Part shown: positions 1-7,333 of the stretch, piece by piece
Position numbering within the stretch: the stretch's first letter is position 1
Layout of the letters: each line of letters begins with the position of its first letter
The notes under the pieces: model-generated
What the model saw: only the letters and a program-made list of their open reading frames with translations
The model's database searches: none
Told to the model about the DNA's origin: nothing
Translations under genes and position numbers: made by a program
Origin: Pseudobdellovibrionaceae bacterium
GTDB taxonomy: Bacteria; Bdellovibrionota; Bdellovibrionia; Bdellovibrionales; Bdellovibrionaceae
Assembly: GCA_019637955.1 (NCBI GenBank)
Contig: JAHBUS010000009.1
Location: 59,717-123,716, forward strand
DNA: 64,000 nt
Reading direction: 5' to 3'

Positions 1-785
1 TGCGCGAATTCATGGAAGAGCCCACGCGCATCTCGGTCAAAGCCGAGCAGGTGTCTCCCGACCGTATCAAGCAAAAAGTCCTCGAAGTGAAGCAAGATCA
101 AAAAGCGCAAACCCTCCTGCAAGAGATCGACACGCGCCAAGGCACGCTCTTGGTGTTCGTGCGCACTCAGCGCAACACCGAGAAGATCGGCAATTTCCTG
201 GTGGATTCGGGCTGCGAAGTTTCGATCATCCACGGCGGCCGCTCGCAGGCTCAGCGCTCGCGCGCTTTGCAGCAGTTCCGTGACGGTCTGACCCGCATCC
301 TCGTCGCGACCGACGTGGCCGCGCGCGGCCTCGACGTTCCCCACGTGGAGCACGTCGTGAACTACGATCTTCCCGAAGTTCCCGAAGACTACGTTCACCG
401 TATCGGCCGCACCGGCCGCAATGGACGCTCGGGGGAAGCCGTGTCGTTCGTGACTCCCGGTGACCGCGGTCAATGGCGCATCATCGAGCGCCTGATGAAC
501 CCGCACCTCAAGCCCCGCGATGAAAGCCGCTTCCAGAGCGACCGCTCGCTCAATAAAGAGCCCTCGAAACGCACGCCCTTCGGTGCGAAGAAAGGTGGCC
601 CCGGCGGCCCCAAGACCGGCGGATTTAAGGGTGGTGGCCTCAAATCGGGCCCCAAGAAGTTCGATAAAGGTCCTCGTCGCGACTCTCAAAACGAGAAACG
701 CTCTTTCGGTGGCAGACCCGAAGCCACAGCACCTGCACGTTTCGGCGGACGCCGTCCTTCGAAGTCACAAGGTTCGCGAGCATAG
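1..785 (+). CDS. DEAD-box ATP-dependent RNA helicase, C-terminal part (5' end outside window)
   Basis: The open frame enters from the left edge and ends at a TAG. What remains is the second RecA-like domain of a DEAD-box helicase: a VFVRT strand, the HGG-rSQAQR motif, the VATDVAARGLDV motif and the HRIGRTGR motif VI with its arginine fingers. A basic low-complexity tail follows (GGPGGPK, GGFKGG, KKFDKGPRRD), as in RhlE-type helicases, and probably binds RNA non-specifically. The DEAD motif and Walker A would lie upstream of the window. Role inferred from the family: remodelling structured RNA in ribosome assembly or mRNA decay in the cytoplasm. The exact subfamily (RhlE, CsdA or DbpA) cannot be decided from this half. 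Confidence 0.93.
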   Translation, partial: REFMEEPTRISVKAEQVSPDRIKQKVLEVKQDQKAQTLLQEIDTRQGTLLVFVRTQRNTEKIGNFLVDSGCEVSIIHGGRSQAQRSRALQQFRDGLTRILVATDVAARGLDVPHVEHVVNYDLPEVPEDYVHRIGRTGRNGRSGEAVSFVTPGDRGQWRIIERLMNPHLKPRDESRFQSDRSLNKEPSKRTPFGAKKGGPGGPKTGGFKGGGLKSGPKKFDKGPRRDSQNEKRSFGGRPEATAPARFGGRRPSKSQGSRA

Positions 786-841
786 AGAGTCGCCGAAGGC
801 GACACGGGTTGATAGAGAGTCGCCGAAGGCGACACGGGTTG
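782..841. repeat. Two tandem copies of a 30-bp palindromic repeat
   Basis: Two identical 30-bp units (782-811 and 812-841) begin on the helicase stop codon. Each contains the hairpin TCGCC-gaa-GGCGA followed by CACGGGTTGATAG. A diverged copy of the same design lies in reverse orientation at 21091-21166, so this is a dispersed element and not a local duplication. Its translation (RESPKATRVD twice) creates a spurious open frame. Confidence 0.85.
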
Positions 842-904
842 ATAGATAAATAAGTTCACATTTGAAGTTGATCAGTGGATCGCCATCTTGCTGATAAAGA
901 ATTC

Positions 905-938
905 GACGAAAAACCGAAGTTCGGTTTTTCGTCTTTTT
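905..938 (+). terminator. Rho-independent terminator after the helicase
   Basis: The arms GACGAAAAACCGAA (905-918) and TTCGGTTTTTCGTC (920-933) are perfectly complementary and are followed by five T residues. The site lies about 120 bp past the helicase stop and 100 bp before the next gene, so it separates the two transcription units. The A/T-rich arms make it potentially bidirectional. Confidence 0.8.
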
Positions 939-1040
939 CTTTGATAGGCATTCATTCCAACATGATCCAATGGTCTCAAGTTTCTAACACCTTTTCCTGA
1001 CATCCTCCAAAATGGACCCATAAGCAGGGAGGACTCAAAG

Positions 1041-3851
1041 ATGGGTCAAACGAGAAGGAATCTCTTACTGGTCGGCGGATTGTTGATGGTGCTCAGCGCC
1101 TGTTCGCAAGCCCCGGCCCCCAGCAGTCTGGAAGACAGCATGAACAGCGCGGTCAACTGTAAGACCGAGACCGCGCCGGTCGATCCGAGTGAGCTCGAGA
1201 TCCAAGGCACGACCGTCGTGCAAAAGGGCGATACCGGCCACTATCAATTGAGCCAGGACCTGAGCTGCTCGAGCAGCCAAAAGGTCATTTGGAAAACGGT
1301 CGCCGTGAACGGCTCGACCCGCATCGGATCTCAAATGAATTCCACCTTTCAAAAGGGCGGGGATTACGTGATCTCGGCGCAGGTCCTCTCGGCGGGATCC
1401 ACCACGCCCACCGAACTCTCTTTTAAAACGACCGTTGTCGCGGGGGCGCCCGTTCTGATCAGCCCCCAAATCACCATGGTGGGTGTCGACAACGTGTTCG
1501 ATCTTGGCATCCCGGCCGAGTATCAATTGGCCTCGGCTGAATGGAACTTCGGCGATGGCTCGGCCGCCCTAGCAAGCCGGGGTCCCGTCACTTACATGTA
1601 CGGCCGTCCGGGCACTTACAACTTGCAAGTCACTTTGAAAAACGCCGCCGGAGAGCCGCTGGTGCTCTCGCGAGCCTTGAGCGTTTTGCCCCTGCAAGAC
1701 GGTCAAGAGTGCGTGTATCGTATGAACATCTCGGCTCCTTATGAAGTCGTGGTTCGACAAAACGCGATGATGTCCGTGTTCATCCCGTCGTGCGTCGCTT
1801 CGAAAGTGACCGCGATCAAGTGGAATTTTGGCGATCAGTCGGCCGCCGCCACCGACCAAACGGTCGAGCACGCGTATGCGGCGACCGGCAATTACACCGT
1901 GACCGTGCAGCTCTTCACCACCTCGACCACCACGCCTTGGGTGACGCTCACGCATGCCTTGCGTGTGGTTGAGGCCCCCGTGGTGAGCACGCCCACACCC
2001 TCGCCCACTCCCGATTTGAACGAGTGTCCCGCATCGGGGATTCAGCGCGAAACGAAGAGCGAGCTTTATTCCGAAAATGAAACCTGCGGCGTGAACGGCA
2101 CCAAGGTGAACTCGTACCGCGATCTCGTGAAAGACGAGTGCCGTCCTCAAGCCGGCATCTTGAAATGGATCGAAATTTCTCGCACCAAAGAGCTCCAGAG
2201 TGAAGGCAGCTGCCAAGGATTGGCGTGTGAAGTTCCCGCCTCGGCGCTTTCGGGCGTGGATCCCGTGGCCGCGGGCCTGAGCTTGATCAACGGCCGCTAT
2301 TACATGCTCAACGGCGCGAGTAAAACGTTCTTCTCTTCGACCACGCCCGCCGGCTCTTGCGCGAGCGTGAGCGAGACCCGCACCTGCCAAAACGGCGTGC
2401 TCGGCGGATCGACCGGTCATCAATACCTGACCTGTTCGAATGGTTGTGAAGGTTTCGGCGCTCATGGCACCGTGAAAACCGGCGTGGCGATCGGCGAAAT
2501 CAAAGTTCCGCTCACGTGTTCGTTTGGTGAACAGGGTTATTTCAATCTGTTCAGCGAGATCGCCGATCAGACTTGTCAAAACGGGACCGTGACGACCTCG
2601 AACCAACGTCAAGGCGACATCAAAACGGCAGGCTCGTGCCCGACGTACTCGCACACCGGCACGGACGTTTGGTCGACCTGCTCGGCCGATTGCGGTGGAG
2701 AGCAGACCCGTCAATTCCAGTGTCAGAGCAGCACGGGCGACGTGGTCGATGCGGCCCGCTGTGCCGGCTCGGCGCCCGTGGAGACCCGTGTTTGTGACGG
2801 CAACCCCGCGGCCGTGGCCCGCGAAGACCGAGAAACCTCGACCGAAGAGGCCAACGCTTCGAACCTGTGCCCGGCGAACCAGATCGGCGTGATCATCAAC
2901 AAACGTGACGTCACCATCATTAAATCTTACGCCTGTCTGAATCATTCGGTTCAATTGGACGGAACGCAAACCGTGAACGGTGCATGGGTGACCGAGAATT
3001 ATTGCCGCGACTACGTTCCGCACCGTTGTAACCAAGACTCTTTGAGCAACACCGAAGCCAAAGGCCGCTACAAATGGATGCAGAAGTGCCGCGCGCAGGT
3101 GCCCGTGATCGAAGAGTTCTTGACCAAGTTCGACAGCGTGAGCGTGGACCCTTCGAAAAAAGAGCACTACGGCATCGACGAAGGCAATCGCTATCTGTAC
3201 CCGACGTTCATGGACCGTTCGAAGAAACCTGAAAAGGCTTGGATCGCTCCGAAATCCGAGAGCGGCAGCTGCGTGGTGCCTTCGACGGTGTACATCGCTT
3301 CGGTTTGCGTGTCCTCTTGCGCGACTCCCGAAGAGCAGATCTTGACCCAGGTCAAAGGCGAGAAAATGAAGTACGTACCCTTCATCGAAGCCTTGACCCA
3401 GAACATCGGTCACGTCATGACCCTGCAAAGCAGCTCGTCGATGAGCAGCAAAGACGTGCAGAAAACGGCGGTTGAAAATTGGATCACCGAATTGATCGAC
3501 ACCGATCACGACATCTTGGTCTTTAAGATGCGCTCGGGTGGCCAGCTGAAGCTGACGACCAACCATCCCTTGCTCGCGAGCGACGGCACCATGAAAGTCG
3601 CGACCGAATTCAAGGTGGGGGACCCGTTGGTTCAGATCGGCGGAAAACTGGATCCGATCGTCTCGATCCAAAAAACCGTGCACCACGGAAAGGTCTACAA
3701 CCTGTTCGTGAAGTCGTCGGCTCTGCATAAAAACATCGTGGTCACCAATGGCTACCTGAACGGAACCGCGTACTTCCAAAACGAAGGCGCCAAGAATCTG
3801 AATCGCACCTTGTTCCGTGACAAACTCGTACGGGGAGCGTTTGAGAAATGA
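1041..3851 (+). CDS. Large PKD / thrombospondin-1 / Hint-domain lipoprotein
   Basis: A 936-residue lipoprotein. The N-terminus carries a short basic stretch, a hydrophobic core and a lipobox ending in SAC, so it should be lipidated and exported. Two PKD-like modules have the WNFGD signature at about residues 168 and 261. A Pro/Thr linker and a Cys-rich middle follow. Residues about 544-585 match a thrombospondin type-1 repeat (WSTCSADCGG, then R557, C561 and a closing RVC). The C-terminus, from C760 to about residue 905, resembles a Hint (hedgehog/intein) domain, with TTNHPLLASDG, a KVGD turn and IVVTNG near its end. GGAGG lies 8 nt before ATG. Inferred role: a surface adhesin or processed surface protein. 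Hint activity (self-cleavage or ester transfer) is not demonstrable here. The next gene overlaps by ATGA. Confidence 0.85.
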   Translation: MGQTRRNLLLVGGLLMVLSACSQAPAPSSLEDSMNSAVNCKTETAPVDPSELEIQGTTVVQKGDTGHYQLSQDLSCSSSQKVIWKTVAVNGSTRIGSQMNSTFQKGGDYVISAQVLSAGSTTPTELSFKTTVVAGAPVLISPQITMVGVDNVFDLGIPAEYQLASAEWNFGDGSAALASRGPVTYMYGRPGTYNLQVTLKNAAGEPLVLSRALSVLPLQDGQECVYRMNISAPYEVVVRQNAMMSVFIPSCVASKVTAIKWNFGDQSAAATDQTVEHAYAATGNYTVTVQLFTTSTTTPWVTLTHALRVVEAPVVSTPTPSPTPDLNECPASGIQRETKSELYSENETCGVNGTKVNSYRDLVKDECRPQAGILKWIEISRTKELQSEGSCQGLACEVPASALSGVDPVAAGLSLINGRYYMLNGASKTFFSSTTPAGSCASVSETRTCQNGVLGGSTGHQYLTCSNGCEGFGAHGTVKTGVAIGEIKVPLTCSFGEQGYFNLFSEIADQTCQNGTVTTSNQRQGDIKTAGSCPTYSHTGTDVWSTCSADCGGEQTRQFQCQSSTGDVVDAARCAGSAPVETRVCDGNPAAVAREDRETSTEEANASNLCPANQIGVIINKRDVTIIKSYACLNHSVQLDGTQTVNGAWVTENYCRDYVPHRCNQDSLSNTEAKGRYKWMQKCRAQVPVIEEFLTKFDSVSVDPSKKEHYGIDEGNRYLYPTFMDRSKKPEKAWIAPKSESGSCVVPSTVYIASVCVSSCATPEEQILTQVKGEKMKYVPFIEALTQNIGHVMTLQSSSSMSSKDVQKTAVENWITELIDTDHDILVFKMRSGGQLKLTTNHPLLASDGTMKVATEFKVGDPLVQIGGKLDPIVSIQKTVHHGKVYNLFVKSSALHKNIVVTNGYLNGTAYFQNEGAKNLNRTLFRDKLVRGAFEK

Positions 3852-4609
3852 AACCGTTGATCTTGCGCTCTCTCGCCGGCGTTCTGGTCTTTGGCTTGAT
3901 TTTCGCCGCGGTCAATTGGAAGCAAGACTCGGGTTCGCGGGCGCGCTCCCAAGTCCCGCAGCCGTCAGCTTCGCAAGCCGCGGTGGCGGCCCCGGAGGCG
4001 GCACGCGCATCCCCCAGGCTTCAAGTCTCGGCGGGACCCGCGGCCCAGCCGGCCGCGGCGCTGGCCCTGACGGTGAAACCCGAAGGCCCTCATCAAATGT
4101 TGGAAACCTACGCGTTTCGCGAGGACATCGAGAACTTCCGCGCTCTGAATAAAAAAGTCTTTCTGACGGATGACGAAAAGCGCGCGAAGCGCGAGCTTCT
4201 GGAAAACGATGAATTCGTGAAATCCTTGACCCACCTGTTGAAGGTGGGTGCCGGCGACAGCACCGAGATGAAACAGGCCCAGGACGCGGCTTTGGATGTG
4301 CTGTTCGAATCGCTTCGCACGGACGCGAACAGCCCGGTTGCCGAGGTGCTGATGGAAATCGTCGGCGACACTCAGATCGAGAGCGAGTCGATCGACATGG
4401 TGACCAAGCGGGACCTGGCGGGCGTGAAGGCCGAAGTTCTCTATTACTGGTCGTCTTTGGATCCCGCCAGCTCCGGGCGCATCGAGCAATCGCTGCCCGG
4501 TCCCGTGAGCCGTCGAATCTGGGAGAACGTCGTCTCCGTTCAGAAGAACAATCTCGAGGAGTCTTCGATCGAAGCTGCCCGTTACCCCTCGTCCGTGGAT
4601 GAACTCTGA
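3848..4609 (+). CDS. Membrane-anchored or exported protein of unknown function, coupled to the Hint lipoprotein
   Basis: 253 residues, not recognised. A single hydrophobic segment near residues 8-22 could be an uncleaved anchor or a signal peptide. An Ala/Pro/Gln-rich low-complexity linker (about 30-75) follows, then a mostly helical, charged domain (about 80-253) without obvious catalytic motifs. Its start codon overlaps the stop of the upstream lipoprotein (ATGA), so translation is probably coupled and the two products may be made in fixed ratio. A partner or chaperone for the Hint protein is a reasonable guess from position only. The gene converges with the next one with about 10 bp between stops. 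Confidence 0.75.
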   Translation: MKPLILRSLAGVLVFGLIFAAVNWKQDSGSRARSQVPQPSASQAAVAAPEAARASPRLQVSAGPAAQPAAALALTVKPEGPHQMLETYAFREDIENFRALNKKVFLTDDEKRAKRELLENDEFVKSLTHLLKVGAGDSTEMKQAQDAALDVLFESLRTDANSPVAEVLMEIVGDTQIESESIDMVTKRDLAGVKAEVLYYWSSLDPASSGRIEQSLPGPVSRRIWENVVSVQKNNLEESSIEAARYPSSVDEL

Positions 4610-4619
4610 CGGATCTGGA

Positions 4620-5633
4620 TTAGCGGGGCAGTTGAATCAATTTGTACCAGGGTTCGTAACTTTGCTCCATGCGAAGCGAGTTGTTCACGAACACGGGTCT
4701 GCCTTGCGGATCCAGCGCCGTCTGAAACGAAATGCGCATGCGGAACGAATTGACCGCCATAAAGACATTGCGGCTGTCGCACATGTGCGTGAGGTTGCCG
4801 AAAATCGTGTAGTCTCCGCCGGAGTTCTCGCGCGCCGATTTTTCCCAGTGGACATTGTGGTACATCACGCCCAGGGGCGCTTCGCGGCCGAATTGCAAAT
4901 CCGGAAACGGCAAGATCGGAATCGGGATGTTGAACTTCGGGCAGAAGACCGAGGTCTTAAAGGCGGGGCCCAAGTCCCAGAGCATGTCACCCACGCGCAG
5001 CAAAATTTGCGGGAACGATTCGCCCTTGGGCGACTGCACGATGGTGGCGCTGATGTCGGGGCTCCAGGGGAGCACCGGCGTCGTTTGCACGTGGTTTTGC
5101 AGCATGAGCGAGACGCGAACCCCGATCAAATCCAGCTCCGAGTGCGAGAGCTTCGAGACGTGATGGCCCAACTCGTGGACCAAGACCGCCACGGCTTGAG
5201 AGATCGACAAAGGTTCGACCAGTCCGAAAATGTTTTTGGAATAGATCATGTCGGTGTTGATGTAAATCGGGGTGCCCGGTTTCAGGCCGGTCTTGGCCAC
5301 CTTCATTTCGCCGTTCAAAATGAACGTGCCGGGTTCCTGTTTTTCCGAGACGAAAATCAGCGGCTTGTCGAGGTCGCGCGCCACCGATGCGGTTTCGATA
5401 ATGTCGCGCAGAACCGCGCGCTGCGAGTCGTTCAGTTGGCAGGCGTCCAGGTCCAAGCAGATCTGCGCGTACTTCTCGAGGTTCTCGAGCGCCACCACGA
5501 AATTTTGCTCCGCCAAGCCGCCGCCGTTGCCGACGTCGTCGCCTCCACGACGGGCAAACGCGTTCGTTGAGAGTGCCGTGACCGCCAGTGCGGCGAACAT
5601 CATCTTCAGTCGGTTTGGCTGTCGGTTCGTCAT
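4620..5633 (-). CDS. Exported HExxH zinc metallopeptidase-like protein
   Basis: 337 residues with an N-terminal signal peptide ending around AFA (residue 27). The motif HELGHH at residues 153-158 is a typical HExxH zinc-binding helix, and HSELD about ten residues later could give the third ligand. No known peptidase family could be assigned beyond this. The second half is rich in Pro and aromatic residues. AGGAG sits 7 nt before ATG and overlaps the end of the upstream regulator gene, so the two form one operon. Predicted location is the periplasm or outside the cell. Catalysis is inferred from the motif alone. Confidence 0.75.
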   Translation of the reverse strand: MTNRQPNRLKMMFAALAVTALSTNAFARRGGDDVGNGGGLAEQNFVVALENLEKYAQICLDLDACQLNDSQRAVLRDIIETASVARDLDKPLIFVSEKQEPGTFILNGEMKVAKTGLKPGTPIYINTDMIYSKNIFGLVEPLSISQAVAVLVHELGHHVSKLSHSELDLIGVRVSLMLQNHVQTTPVLPWSPDISATIVQSPKGESFPQILLRVGDMLWDLGPAFKTSVFCPKFNIPIPILPFPDLQFGREAPLGVMYHNVHWEKSARENSGGDYTIFGNLTHMCDSRNVFMAVNSFRMRISFQTALDPQGRPVFVNNSLRMEQSYEPWYKLIQLPR

Positions 5634-5642
5634 CGGTTTCTC

Positions 5643-6377
5643 CTAAGTTTCTTTTTTAGAAACGGGAAAGAGTTGAACGGAAAGGACAAAGACGCTGTCG
5701 GCGTCGGGCGTTGACACGAGATTGGCGATCCGGCGGCGCGTGCGCTGCAGGATCTTTTTGGCTTCCGCCAGCTTGGCGGGGTCGAGCGGCATGGTGATGG
5801 CCGTGATGTCACGTTCTTCGACGGGGAGTTCGAGCAGGGCTTGTTCGGCTTTTCGCAAAACACTCAAGTGAAAACGTTTGATCGCTTCCGAAGGAACATC
5901 CGTCGTGGTGGCAAAAGGGCGCTGCGTGCGCTCCATGCGGTCGTCATTGATTTCGACCAGTTGGAGGCGCACGAGGCGCTTCAGCGTGTCGCTGGCCTGT
6001 TCGGTCTCGATCCCCAGGCGCTGGGCAATCCAAGCGGGGCGGGCCGAGTTGCGTTTCAAGCGCGCCAAATTCAGCACCGCCAGCGAGACCCAATCGCCGA
6101 TCAAGCGGAAGGTGTCTTCTTGAATCAATTCGTGCGTGTCCGGTTTGGACGGGACCGCGCGGTCTTGGTCAAAAGCCCTCTGCTCGAGCGGTGAGAGTTT
6201 CATCCGGTCGATCACGAGTTGTCGGTTCTTTTTCGAAAACTCGCGTTTGCGCAAGAGGTACTGCGAAAGCGCGGCCGGGCTCACGCCCAAATCGCGCGCG
6301 AACGCCCGCAAACTGTACGAAGCGTTGCGGTTCTTGCGCGCGGTCAATTCTTGTAAAAGTAAAAGGCGTCCATCCAT
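5643..6377 (-). CDS. TIGR02147-family transcriptional regulator (DUF4423)
   Basis: 244 residues from the chosen ATG (MDGRLLLLQ). The first 60 residues hold the family hallmark: a short helix, YSLRAFARDLG, then VSPAALSQYL, a helix-turn-helix reminiscent of phage Cro-type regulators. A winged-helix-like central part (LVSLAVLN, then TLKRLVRLQLVEIND) follows, and the end matches DUF4423 (AITMPLDPAKL). The family is characteristic of Fibrobacter and Bdellovibrio relatives, where targets are mostly unknown. Longer starts would run through two palindromes upstream and were rejected. The metallopeptidase gene follows 9 nt downstream. Confidence 0.85.
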   Translation of the reverse strand: MDGRLLLLQELTARKNRNASYSLRAFARDLGVSPAALSQYLLRKREFSKKNRQLVIDRMKLSPLEQRAFDQDRAVPSKPDTHELIQEDTFRLIGDWVSLAVLNLARLKRNSARPAWIAQRLGIETEQASDTLKRLVRLQLVEINDDRMERTQRPFATTTDVPSEAIKRFHLSVLRKAEQALLELPVEERDITAITMPLDPAKLAEAKKILQRTRRRIANLVSTPDADSVFVLSVQLFPVSKKET

Positions 6378-6415
6378 CCCGCAGGCTTTGTAGAAAGGGG
6401 GGCGAATGATGTCAA

Positions 6416-6465
6416 CCCGAAACACTGTGTTTCGACCTTGAGGCCGCGAAACACAGTGTTTCGGG
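6416..6465. promoter_or_regulatory. Paired 17-bp palindromes, candidate operator
   Basis: Two perfect palindromes, CGAAACACTGTGTTTCG (6418-6434) and CGAAACACAGTGTTTCG (6447-6463), lie between the divergent regulator gene (start 6377) and the small exported protein gene (start about 6574). They are reverse complements of each other, and identity extends to 19 bp. Centre-to-centre spacing is 29 bp, close to three helical turns, as expected for two dimers on one DNA face. The adjacent TIGR02147 regulator is the obvious candidate binder, but that is inference. Confidence 0.65.
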
Positions 6466-6573
6466 GGCCCCTTGCTTTTGCCATCAAACCTCATTTAAAC
6501 GCTTGCCGTGTCCTTAACACGAACACCTTTGATCTTGAGATCGAAGGAAACAAACACACAAGGGAGAATGAAA

Positions 6574-7101
6574 ATGAAAGCAATTCTGTTGATCGCGGCG
6601 ATGATCCTCGGCACCGGCGCTCAGGCCTTCGCTCAAGAAACCGTCGAACTGAACCACGTCACCACTCGTGAAGAGGCCCGCCCGGCTTGGGTTTGCGGCT
6701 TGGCCTTCGAAGGCGAATCGCAAGGTCTGCAATTCATCATCGGCTCGTTCCGCACCGTCGCTTACGGCGAACTGAACTGCACCGACGGTTTGGGCGGCGA
6801 GTACCACCGTCCCGTTCGCGTGAGCATGGGCACCAAGTTCATCTCGCCCGCGATCGGTATCGGCACATTCCGTTTGGCCGGTGTCTCGGCTGAGATCAGC
6901 CTCTTCAACTTGCACCCTGACGTTTTGTTGGGTCAGTACGTTGTGGCTCAAGGACAAGTCGCTTTCGTTGGCGGCGTTGCCGCTTTCACGGCCGTGAAAG
7001 TTCAGCCCCCGCAAATCGCGGCGCAAGTGTCGATCCAACTGCTCAGCGGTTTCGGCGCGCACCTCGGCTTCCACAAAATGACCATCGAGGCTTTGAACTA
7101 A
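6574..7101 (+). CDS. Small exported protein of unknown function
   Basis: About 175 residues after choosing the second ATG, because AGGGAG at 6561-6566 is correctly spaced for it; an ATG two codons upstream is also possible. A clear signal peptide (KAILLIAAMILGTGAQAFAQ) is followed by a compact, Gly/Val-rich domain with alternating hydrophobic residues, suggesting a beta fold. Two Cys (AWVCG and ELNCTDG) may form a disulfide. I do not recognise the family. It is transcribed divergently from the TIGR02147 regulator, so it may be a target of that regulator, and it is followed by a strong terminator. Confidence 0.75.
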   Translation: MKAILLIAAMILGTGAQAFAQETVELNHVTTREEARPAWVCGLAFEGESQGLQFIIGSFRTVAYGELNCTDGLGGEYHRPVRVSMGTKFISPAIGIGTFRLAGVSAEISLFNLHPDVLLGQYVVAQGQVAFVGGVAAFTAVKVQPPQIAAQVSIQLLSGFGAHLGFHKMTIEALN

Positions 7102-7197
7102 ACAAGTCACCCTCAAAGGTGTTTATAAGTCACACCTTGACCTATCGAACAACGAGCGATTTTTAGCCCCAGTTTTTGGGGCGAAATCGGGCTCGGT

Positions 7198-7229
7198 AAA
7201 AGGGGAACCATCACGGTTCCCCTTTTTAT
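7198..7229 (+). terminator. Rho-independent terminator
   Basis: AAAAGGGGAACC and GGTTCCCCTTTTT form a 12-bp stem with a 5-nt loop, ending in a T run, about 95 bp after the small exported protein. A weaker hairpin (GCCCC / GGGGC) lies just upstream near 7166-7182. Confidence 0.85.
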
Positions 7230-7290
7230 TTCACTTGGTCATTGGCCGCGTTTTTGGAATCTCCGGAGTCATCAGACAAAGAAAGACGAC

Positions 7291-7312
7291 AACGCCGGAC
7301 AAATCCGGCGTT
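7291..7312 (+). promoter_or_regulatory. Hairpin in the 5' leader of the OmpA lipoprotein gene
   Basis: AACGCCGGA (7291-7299) and TCCGGCGTT (7304-7312) form a 9-bp stem with a CAAA loop, 8 nt before the AAGGAG ribosome binding site. It has no T run, so it is more likely an mRNA-stabilising or translational control element than a terminator. Confidence 0.55.
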
Positions 7313-7333
7313 CTCAAACAAAGGAGTTCCTTT

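Noticed and set aside
520..849. 109-codon frame ending in RESPKATRVD repeats
   Set aside because: It overlaps the helicase in another frame, and the repeated end is the translation of the palindromic DNA repeat.
1569..3779. 736-codon open frame antisense to the PKD/TSP1/Hint lipoprotein
   Set aside because: It is a shadow caused by GC-rich third positions. It has no ribosome binding site, is rich in His/Arg/Val without domain logic, and the sense frame has clear domains.
6378..6494. 39-residue N-terminal extension of the TIGR02147 regulator
   Set aside because: It would be encoded by the two palindromes, and the family starts near MDGRLLLLQ.
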